This document shows, piece after piece, positions 57,140 to 64,000 of a stretch of 64,000 nucleotides of DNA. The first letter of the stretch is position 1; each line of letters begins with the position of its first letter. Source of the DNA: Herbaspirillum sp. Sphag64 (GTDB lineage: Bacteria > Pseudomonadota > Gammaproteobacteria > Burkholderiales > Burkholderiaceae_D); assembly GCF_014192645.1 (NCBI RefSeq), contig NZ_JACHYE010000003.1, positions 272,881 through 336,880 of the forward strand, read 5' to 3'. The notes beneath the pieces were generated by a model. It had not been told where the DNA came from. It made no database searches and saw only the letters and a program-made list of their open reading frames with translations. A program made the translations under genes and the position numbers.

Positions 57140-59883
57140 GGTGCACTCACAATCATCTCTTCGGCAACGCCAGTCGGCGTAAATTCTGCTGAAATACCTT
57201 CCGTCTCCGAAAAGGACAGACGAATGGCGGAGGGGCTCGTCTGATGCCCAAGATGCAGCAGCAATTGACGTGAGAGCACTGGCAAAATTTTCTGATCAAG
57301 CAAACTGTCGATATCGCGTGCGCCTGAGTCAGGCAATTGGCAGGCGCTCACCAGCGCGGTGATGAGATTGTCGTCGCAGGTCAAAGGTAGCGCGTATTTC
57401 TGCGCGATACGATGCGCAACCTTATCCAATTTCATGCGCACGATACTTGCCATCGCCGCTGGCGATAGTGGACGATAGACGATGGTCTGAAATCGTGCCA
57501 GCAACGCCGGTTGAAAGTGCTCTGCAAGGTACGGCCGGATCGCCTCTGTCAGAATATCGTCAGAGACACTCTGTGTCGCGTCGGCTTGAGACTGCTGGAA
57601 GGCGTCATTGACCGCTATGATCTGATCACTGCCGAGATTAGATGTCATCAAAATCACCGTATTACGAAAATCGATGATGCGACCCTCGCCATCACGCATG
57701 AAGCCGCGGTCGAACACCTGATAGAACAGGTTAAGAACGTCGCGATGTGCCTTCTCCACTTCATCCAGCAAAATCACGCTATAGGGACGCTGACGCACGG
57801 CCTCGGTCAGCACGCCGCCAAGCCCGTAGCCAACATATCCTGGTGGCGCGCCTTTTAATTGCGATACCGTATGCGCTTCCTGATATTCAGACAGATTGAT
57901 GGTCGTCAGGGAACGCTCACCACCAAACATCAAATCTGCCAGAGTACGTGCAGTTTCAGTCTTGCCGACACCACTCGGGCCAACCAGCAAAAACACGCCC
58001 AGCGGTGCCTGCTCCGAGGTCAGTCCTGCTTTGGCTGCGCGCAGGCGTTGACCCAGTGCGGCCAGCGCGCCATCCTGTCCAATCACCACCCGACCCAGTC
58101 GTGTTTCCAGTTCCAGCAGCGCGGCCAATTCATCCGATAGCAGCTCACCGACAGGTACGCCAGTCCAGTCGGCAATGACCCTGGCAATAGCAGACTCATC
58201 CACTTCGGCGTGCATCAGTGCGGTGTCATCTGAAGGTAAAGCGCTATGTGCCGTTTTGATCAGTGCCTGCAAATCATCACGTGCGGCAGCATCTTCACAA
58301 GTCAGCCATTGCTGGCGTAGCGCCGTCAATTGAATCATGGCCGCTTGCTGTGATACCAGCGCAGTATTCAAAGTACCAAGTCGGCCGGCGAGAAAGTCAA
58401 GACGTGCATCAATCTCCGACAGCGATTGGCTGACATCGACCGAGGTGGCACGGTTATCAGCCAGGAGTGCGGCACGTTCCACATTCAGGGCTGCGCATTC
58501 TGCACTCAGCGCAGTGATTTCCACCGGTGTGGTTTGACCACTGATGCGAACCCGTGCCGCAGCGGTGTCGAGCAAGTCAATCGCCTTGTCAGGCAACTGA
58601 CGGCCGGTTATGTAACGGCGTGAGAGTCGTACCGCAGCAGCAACTGCCGCATCGGTAATATGCACCCCGTGGTGGATGGCATAGCGCTCCTTGAGTCCGC
58701 GTAACATCATACATGCGGCTACGTCATCAGGCTCCTCGACCTTCACCATCTGAAACCGGCGTTCAAGCGCTGCATCACGTTCGAAGTATTGTTTGTATTC
58801 TGACCAGGTCGTAGCAGCAATGGTACGCAGCTCGCCACGCGCCAGCGCTGGCTTCAACAGATTGGCAGCATCTGCACCACCAGCAGCATTCCCTGTGCCG
58901 ATCAGGGTATGGGCTTCATCGATGAACAACAATACTGGCATCGGCGACTGCTGCACCGCTTCAATCACGGTCTTGAGACGCTGCTCAAATTCCCCTTTGA
59001 CGCCAGCTCCGGCTTGCAAAAGACCGAGATCGAGCGTGAGTAAACTGACATTGCGAATAAGCTCCGGTACATCACCCTCAGCGATTTTCAGGGCAAGCCC
59101 CTCTACCAATGCGGTTTTTCCGACACCTGGCTCTCCGACCAGAATCGGATTGTTCTTACGGCGCCGTGCCAGAATGTCGACCATTTGCCGAATTTCTCCG
59201 TCACGACCAAATACCGGATCGATTTTGCCATCGCGGGCCTTTTGTGTGATGTCGATGGTAAAGCGCTGCAGAGCAGAAGTATCGGTCTGTCCCGACAGTA
59301 CATGCGGATATGAAGCGCTAGCCGCAGCTGACTGCGCTGAAATGGCATCGACCGCGGCGGTCAACGGCATTGATAATGCGCCCTGATTCCCGGTTACCCT
59401 TTCTTGGGTTGCTTCTATCGACACCTTATCCAGTTCTGGCAGCAGTCGCTCTATCTGCACGACTGCGACAGAAAGTAATGGCCACGCATCGGGAGCGTGC
59501 AACAATTGCGGCTGCTCGATCAGACTTGCCAAGAGGTGGCAAGAGCGAATAGCGCCAGAGGTGTCCTCCAGTGATGCGCGTACCCATGCCGCCTGCAAGA
59601 CTTCGCCGAGCCGGGGCGACAAACCAGGCTTGCCGCGCAGCGCGTGTGGCAGACGATCAATGGCCGAAAGCAAACCATTCCAGATGACATCCATATCCAA
59701 CTCGTAGCGGCGAACAATGGTGGTCAGATCACCATCACCGAGTTCCAGTAACTTGATGAGCCAATGCTCAATCGTGATGTCACGATGGGCGCGGGTTTCA
59801 CACAGGCTGGCAGCGTCAGAGAGCGCTTGCGCACAGTGATGATTCAAACGGCGTAAAAATGGAGAAAAGTCGCGTGGTGTCAT
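57136..59883 (-). CDS. tssH: T6SS AAA+ ATPase TssH (ClpV)
   Basis: 915 residues. ClpV disassembles the contracted TssBC sheath for recycling. The N-terminal domain (1-150) differs from ClpB. Two AAA+ modules have Walker A GEPGVGKT near 249-256 and GPSGVGKT near 635-642, with Walker B LLFIDEAH and ILLDEVEKA. The middle domain is short, as in ClpV. Start at 59883 (MTPRDFSPFLRRL); a frame to 59946 adds unsupported residues. It lies 78 bp downstream of the immunity gene and is coupled to tssE. Confidence 0.93.
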   Translation of the reverse strand: MTPRDFSPFLRRLNHHCAQALSDAASLCETRAHRDITIEHWLIKLLELGDGDLTTIVRRYELDMDVIWNGLLSAIDRLPHALRGKPGLSPRLGEVLQAAWVRASLEDTSGAIRSCHLLASLIEQPQLLHAPDAWPLLSVAVVQIERLLPELDKVSIEATQERVTGNQGALSMPLTAAVDAISAQSAAASASYPHVLSGQTDTSALQRFTIDITQKARDGKIDPVFGRDGEIRQMVDILARRRKNNPILVGEPGVGKTALVEGLALKIAEGDVPELIRNVSLLTLDLGLLQAGAGVKGEFEQRLKTVIEAVQQSPMPVLLFIDEAHTLIGTGNAAGGADAANLLKPALARGELRTIAATTWSEYKQYFERDAALERRFQMVKVEEPDDVAACMMLRGLKERYAIHHGVHITDAAVAAAVRLSRRYITGRQLPDKAIDLLDTAAARVRISGQTTPVEITALSAECAALNVERAALLADNRATSVDVSQSLSEIDARLDFLAGRLGTLNTALVSQQAAMIQLTALRQQWLTCEDAAARDDLQALIKTAHSALPSDDTALMHAEVDESAIARVIADWTGVPVGELLSDELAALLELETRLGRVVIGQDGALAALGQRLRAAKAGLTSEQAPLGVFLLVGPSGVGKTETARTLADLMFGGERSLTTINLSEYQEAHTVSQLKGAPPGYVGYGLGGVLTEAVRQRPYSVILLDEVEKAHRDVLNLFYQVFDRGFMRDGEGRIIDFRNTVILMTSNLGSDQIIAVNDAFQQSQADATQSVSDDILTEAIRPYLAEHFQPALLARFQTIVYRPLSPAAMASIVRMKLDKVAHRIAQKYALPLTCDDNLITALVSACQLPDSGARDIDSLLDQKILPVLSRQLLLHLGHQTSPSAIRLSFSETEGISAEFTPTGVAEEMIVSAP

Positions 59884-59961
59884 GGTAGGGATAAAAATAA
59901 TGAAAGCATCAATGTCAGATGAAGGAGCATTACGGCGAACAAGCACTGAGAGTGTTATCCA

Positions 59962-61356
59962 CTATTCCAAGAACGTCTGCAGAATCCAGCGCACTTCACG
60001 CTCGACCTGTGTCATCGGCAGGCGTTGTCGTTGCGCCAGCCAGGTATTGATGCGCTTAGGTAACCAGCGATAGGGGACTGCTTGCATGACCGCAATGGAG
60101 GGCATGAGATTGCCCTTGAAAACCAGCCGGGAATAGGGTTCGCCATCGCACCTGGTAATCCAGTGACCGCTCTCCGGGCAAGGCTCTCCACTGCTGACGA
60201 TGGGTACCGTGAGTGTCGAACGGGGAAGTACTACCGTCTTGAAGTCCATCGCTTCAGGACGCATACGAATTGAGCGGGAGATGGCATCCCAGACAGCGAT
60301 TGCTTCGCCTTCAGTCAGTGAGCCATGCTCTGGAACGGTTCCTTGCTCTTTTTCGAATACGCCCGTTTTCATATTGAGAGAGAGCAAAGGCGTTTTAGCG
60401 CTGTTGTTGAGCGAGTTAGCTTCCAGCATGAAGAAGTAACCGAGTGCGCCAGCGTGCATCCTGGCAGAAGCCAGCCATTCCTCGGCTGTTGGCAAGTCCT
60501 TTGAATCCAGACTTCCCTTGCGTAGCGTCTTGCCATCACGGCTTTTAAGGGCAGCCTTGATCTGGCTGGCGCGCTGTAACAGGGTGTCTTTTTCCGTAAG
60601 ACTGGTATCTGTTTTGAATTTGAAATAGACATCCTGATGTTGCAGCAAATGGAACCCTATCGAGACTTCCTCCTGGTCAAAAATGCTGGTCTGGATGAAG
60701 CCGCCGGTCAGACAGACGCCAGGATCTTTCGGGATTTCGCCTGGTTCCAGTGCGCGGAACCGATATAGCATGCTGAGGACGGCTTGTAGTTTGCTGGGAA
60801 CATCGTTTTGGCTTTCCTTCGATTTTTTCTTAACCCATGGCTCGTCTTTATGACGCGACATCGCAAAATCTGAACCCTCTATATTTAGCTTGATGCGATA
60901 ACCACGATCCCATTTATATGCCTCAATAACGCGATTGGCATCACTTGGCTCGCCGTCACTACCAAGCGAAATAAAATGCCAAACGTCTCTGGACCTTAAT
61001 TGTTTCGTGCTTGATCCGGGGATAGGATATTCTTTGTCGCCGTACAAAAACTGGTAGCCAAGCAAGCTCTTTGTCGCTTTTAACTCGGCTTCCCGTTTTC
61101 GCATTCCATGAAGAAATTCCTCTTGTGTCATCGCTTCCACTTTGGCATCAATGCCACGCAATTTAGCGCTGCCATAGGTCTCGATATCGGCAGGCATATC
61201 AATCAGATAGCGACCTACGCAATGGATCTTCATGTCGGTAGTGAGTTCGGTCACGGTAGCGTGCTCCTGTGCAGTCAAGGGTGCTGGTTGGCAGGCACTG
61301 AGTGAGAGCATCAGGCTCAGTGCAAAGATGGTTTGTAGAAAAGGGCGTAATGTCAT
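59962..61356 (-). CDS. tli4: T6SS immunity lipoprotein, Tli4-like
   Basis: 464 residues. The signal peptide ends in a lipobox (LSLSAC), placing it in the periplasmic membrane face, where phospholipase effectors act. The two-part layout matches the Tli4 N- and C-terminal immunity domains: MKIHCVGRYLIDMPADIETY near the mature N-terminus and the late WDAISRSIRMRP segment. The ATG at 61356 overlaps the effector stop as ATGA, the standard arrangement of effector and immunity. It neutralises the Tle4-type lipase encoded just upstream. Confidence 0.85.
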   Translation of the reverse strand: MTLRPFLQTIFALSLMLSLSACQPAPLTAQEHATVTELTTDMKIHCVGRYLIDMPADIETYGSAKLRGIDAKVEAMTQEEFLHGMRKREAELKATKSLLGYQFLYGDKEYPIPGSSTKQLRSRDVWHFISLGSDGEPSDANRVIEAYKWDRGYRIKLNIEGSDFAMSRHKDEPWVKKKSKESQNDVPSKLQAVLSMLYRFRALEPGEIPKDPGVCLTGGFIQTSIFDQEEVSIGFHLLQHQDVYFKFKTDTSLTEKDTLLQRASQIKAALKSRDGKTLRKGSLDSKDLPTAEEWLASARMHAGALGYFFMLEANSLNNSAKTPLLSLNMKTGVFEKEQGTVPEHGSLTEGEAIAVWDAISRSIRMRPEAMDFKTVVLPRSTLTVPIVSSGEPCPESGHWITRCDGEPYSRLVFKGNLMPSIAVMQAVPYRWLPKRINTWLAQRQRLPMTQVEREVRWILQTFLE

Positions 61357-63005
61357 GGCGGACAATCTCCGTCGATCTCATAACGCAAGGGGGGCTTGAC
61401 CTGCTGGGCAATCTTGACGATGGACCACAAGGTGAACAGACGTTGTTTTTCCTCTTTGTAGGCACCTTCGTGTTCGACCCCGGGATAGCCTACGCAGACT
61501 CTGACTTTCCCTTGCGGTGCCTTGCCGGAGCGGATTGGTACCGTGCCGTCACCATGTTCATTGGCTTCTGCGAGGGTGAATACGCTTGGCATGGCAGTGT
61601 TACCTGTTTTAAGCCAGAGCACTTGCTGGCCTTGTCCAGAGTCGTGTAGCACGCGGCTGCTCTGGATATCCTCACTGGGCTTGACGAAATTCAACTTGCC
61701 CGTAGCAAGGGTGGGCTTGCGCTCCCATAGGACATCGCCCCAAGTGCTGTGTGCCTTGTCGTCGCCATAGAAGGCATAGGTGACGGGATGGTAGCGGTGG
61801 GCGATGGCGTCGTGAAATTTACGTACAGGGCCATTAATCAGATTTTTAAACCGATTCCAATCCGACTCTACGGTTTTTCTTTCTGGATCCATTGGATTAA
61901 TCAGCTTGTCATCGATGAGCCCCCACCATTTCCCGCGCACGGTATAGATCTCGCCATAAGGATCATTGTGCAGCGGCAAACTAATGCGCTGATCCCCATT
62001 TTTGATCTTGAGCCAGCCGTTGCCATACTCTCTGCTGGGCAGCAGTTGCAATGGACCGGGTGCCTGCGCAAACACGGCGGTGACTTTGGCAGCGTCATCA
62101 CCGACCACAATGCCGGCAACTCCTTCGACACCGGCTTTTACCCGCTTGTAGGCAGTCGCGGCACCAGTTGCTGGCATCACGCCATGCACGACGCCCAGTA
62201 CTTTGTCTCGCTGCGCGAGTTCCTCGGTACAAAAGCGTGCCACCAGCCCACCCATCGAGTGGGTCACCAGGATCACGTTTTGACAGACATAGGTCCTGTT
62301 GTAATAGGCGATGAATTCATCAATCTTGGCTTCTAGCCGGATCGCTGAATCGCTGTTCGATTGCAGCCAGTTGTAGCCGACCGCATGCACCGGAAACTGA
62401 TAGCGGTAGGACAGCCCGACTTCATCAAAGGTGAGTGGTTCAATCCCGGGTGCATTGGCGACCAGTTCCTTCATCAATCGTGGACGCAGACCGCTGCTGG
62501 CATATTCCATTCCAGACTTGCTGTAGTCGGCGTCGTTGAGACTTTCTTCCAGCCATTTGAGCCAGGGGCCGTAACTCAGGTGAGAAACTTCACCCCAGCC
62601 ACGCCGCCGTAGCTCCTGATCAATTTCTTCCTGAGTCGGTGCTGGGTGGGTGTGGAACACACCGCGTGGAGCCGCGTCCGCTGGTAAATCGCCAGCACGG
62701 TAGAGTTCGGTTTTGGCAGGGTCAAGCAGTTTTTTTCGCGTTTCAGCCCCTTGAAAAGCCCAGCTTAGAGCGACACCGAGGGTGCTGTTGACTACCCATA
62801 CGGGTTCTGGCTCGTCACCTTTTTTCTCCACGGTGGATTGCAAATTCGATCCCATCACGCCCGGTACAAAAATCACCGGAATAATCCGGTCGGGTACCTT
62901 GTGGCACATGGCGATGCTGTCGTCAGGAGGAGAGGTGACAGAGTGGTATTCGACTACACCGCTTTTGAGAATGCGCGGTGGAATAATGCGTTTGATAGTG
63001 GCCAT
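61353..63005 (-). CDS. tle4: T6SS phospholipase effector, Tle4-like
   Basis: 550 residues, alpha/beta hydrolase. The nucleophile Ser250 sits in the elbow VTHSMGGLVARF (a THSMG variant of GxSxG). An early oxyanion segment is VIFVPGVMGSNL, a GDGTVPIRS stretch provides a likely acid region, and VEHEGAY a candidate histidine. No signal peptide, as expected for a T6SS cargo. The gene lies 41 bp after vgrG and is translationally coupled to its immunity gene. It would hydrolyse membrane phospholipids of competing cells. Confidence 0.87.
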   Translation of the reverse strand: MATIKRIIPPRILKSGVVEYHSVTSPPDDSIAMCHKVPDRIIPVIFVPGVMGSNLQSTVEKKGDEPEPVWVVNSTLGVALSWAFQGAETRKKLLDPAKTELYRAGDLPADAAPRGVFHTHPAPTQEEIDQELRRRGWGEVSHLSYGPWLKWLEESLNDADYSKSGMEYASSGLRPRLMKELVANAPGIEPLTFDEVGLSYRYQFPVHAVGYNWLQSNSDSAIRLEAKIDEFIAYYNRTYVCQNVILVTHSMGGLVARFCTEELAQRDKVLGVVHGVMPATGAATAYKRVKAGVEGVAGIVVGDDAAKVTAVFAQAPGPLQLLPSREYGNGWLKIKNGDQRISLPLHNDPYGEIYTVRGKWWGLIDDKLINPMDPERKTVESDWNRFKNLINGPVRKFHDAIAHRYHPVTYAFYGDDKAHSTWGDVLWERKPTLATGKLNFVKPSEDIQSSRVLHDSGQGQQVLWLKTGNTAMPSVFTLAEANEHGDGTVPIRSGKAPQGKVRVCVGYPGVEHEGAYKEEKQRLFTLWSIVKIAQQVKPPLRYEIDGDCPP

Positions 63006-63046
63006 GGTCCTCTGTCTAAATGGAGTGTGCGTTGGGCATTCATTGC

Positions 63047-64000
63047 TTATTTATTGGGCACAATGCGCAAATGCAGAGGATCGGAAGATAGACTCTTCTG
63101 TATCGCTGTCTGTCCCTCCGCATTCGTTGCACCGCCAACACCCCCTTGGTTGTTGAGCACCATGCTGATTTTTTGTGCGGGGGAACCCTGGGTGGTAAAA
63201 CCCCAGCCGACGCCAAACTGTTCATCGTATTTGGCGTGCTTCCAGCTGTTCATTTCCTGAGCGAGTGAGGTTGGTCCCAGCAAGGAGAACTTATCCGCCT
63301 TCCAGTGGATGTCGCCAAGCGTACCGCTTTCAATGCCCAAGGGGCCAATGCGCAGATAGGAGCCGCCGCACTTGAGCAAGATGGCTTCTTTGGCGTTGAT
63401 TTCTACCTTGCCGTTGACGCTGGTGATCATCATGTCTTTGTCGGCGATGACGTGTATCTCGTCGCTATGTGCCTGTATCTCGATCTTCCCTTTGCTGGCG
63501 AACAGTTTCATGCCGCATTGTTGGGCAAACATCGACAGCCCTTGCTTTGCCGCGAGCAGGAAGCGTTTTCCCGCGATGATGTGGTGATCGTTGCCGCTGC
63601 GTTGCGTGATCGTTTGGCCCGCGGAGAGATTGATGTGACTCGGTGTCGCTAAGGCGATGCCGACAGGTGCGGAGAGGACGAGTGCCGCTTGCTGAAGATC
63701 CTTGACGCTGTTGGCCAGCCAGTGGCTTTGCGCTTGTAAATCTGCGATCTCGGCTTTGGCACTTGCTGTCGCTTGCGCTAGTTGCTTTGACTCTGCTTGC
63801 AACTGGTCCAGCAAGGAGAGTGCTGCCTGCATATCGAGTTGCTTGCCGCTGGCCTTGTCTTGCCTGTCGGCAGTGATGAAGATACCTTTGCCACCTCGGA
63901 TTACCGCATGATTGTCTGTTCGGAGTTCAACTCCTTCACCACGTTGCTGTCGTTGACCATCAACCAGATGCCCGAGGTTTAACTGACTCTTGCCGTGTTC
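63047..64000 (-). CDS. vgrG: VgrG spike protein, C-terminal part
   Basis: The frame is open to the right edge, so only the last 317 residues are present. The first visible segment (SQLNLGHLVDGQRQQRGEGV then ELRTDNHAVIRGGKGIFITA) is the conserved VgrG region before the spike. Beyond it come a coiled region and the DUF2345 beta-helix with repeating strands (EIQAHSDEIHVIADKDMMIT, INAKEAILLKCGGSYLRI). No extra toxin domain is fused. It loads the Tle4-type effector encoded next. An internal ATG at 63832 is not the real start. Confidence 0.93.
   Translation of the reverse strand, partial: EHGKSQLNLGHLVDGQRQQRGEGVELRTDNHAVIRGGKGIFITADRQDKASGKQLDMQAALSLLDQLQAESKQLAQATASAKAEIADLQAQSHWLANSVKDLQQAALVLSAPVGIALATPSHINLSAGQTITQRSGNDHHIIAGKRFLLAAKQGLSMFAQQCGMKLFASKGKIEIQAHSDEIHVIADKDMMITSVNGKVEINAKEAILLKCGGSYLRIGPLGIESGTLGDIHWKADKFSLLGPTSLAQEMNSWKHAKYDEQFGVGWGFTTQGSPAQKISMVLNNQGGVGGATNAEGQTAIQKSLSSDPLHLRIVPNK

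Noticed and set aside
1..64000. CRISPR arrays, tRNA or rRNA genes, insertion sequences
   Set aside because: No regularly spaced repeats, cloverleaf-like sequences, rRNA segments or transposase motifs were seen on reading both strands.

Overview
The window reads as chromosomal DNA of a Gram-negative betaproteobacterium, most likely of the Burkholderiales/Oxalobacteraceae type. The reasons are the moderately GC-rich coding DNA, the many LysR-type regulators, a type 2 ArgC, NodT-type RND efflux, type VI secretion genes and large hybrid kinases. The genus cannot be fixed from the sequence alone. I see no rRNA, tRNA, CRISPR array or recognisable insertion sequence.

Layout, left to right. Positions 1-1199 hold the start of macB and all of macA (macrolide-type efflux). 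Positions 1616-1912 encode a small exported protein. Positions 2200-6550 form a conspicuous AT-rich patch with one 1411-residue toxin-like protein. Its C-terminus carries a glycosyltransferase domain with the residue pattern and spacing of the clostridial TcdA/TcdB enzymes. A possible frameshifted gene remnant follows. Positions 7107-11329 are a metal-uptake operon (DUF2946 protein, TonB-dependent receptor, PepSY membrane protein). Positions 11832-14672 hold a possible small CxxC protein, a DeoR-type repressor divergent from nudK, and a LysR regulator. Positions 14765-20572 are a complete tripartite RND pump. Positions 20605-23232 are an ars operon (arsR, arsB, arsC, EamA transporter) with its operator.

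Positions 23244-28021 are a polar amino-acid ABC transporter with hutG and hutD under an IclR regulator. Positions 28414-31737 are a three-gene signalling operon (PAS kinase, response regulator, REC-GGDEF-EAL), facing a methyl-accepting chemotaxis protein. After DUF3429, MerR, hydrolase and AraC genes comes a fosmidomycin-resistance-type MFS gene that ends at a very strong bidirectional terminator. Positions 38132-42924 hold an FAD/NAD(P) protein, flavohaemoglobin hmp, nsrR with a good NsrR operator, and a NIT-ANTAR nitrate sensor. These form a coherent nitric oxide/nitrate group. argC faces a LysR gene at 44268-46203.

Positions 46537-56643 are a REC-GGDEF protein and two giant hybrid kinases that share homologous PAS modules. 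Positions 56705-64000 are the end of a type VI secretion locus on the minus strand: vgrG (truncated by the window edge), a Tle4-type lipase effector, its Tli4 immunity lipoprotein, tssH (clpV) and tssE. The rest of the secretion apparatus presumably lies beyond the right edge.

The strongest candidate for something new is the 2313-6548 glycosyltransferase toxin with its structured leader. The clearest antibacterial module is vgrG-tle4-tli4. Positions, motifs and repeats were read directly. Family assignments come from motif recognition without database searches.
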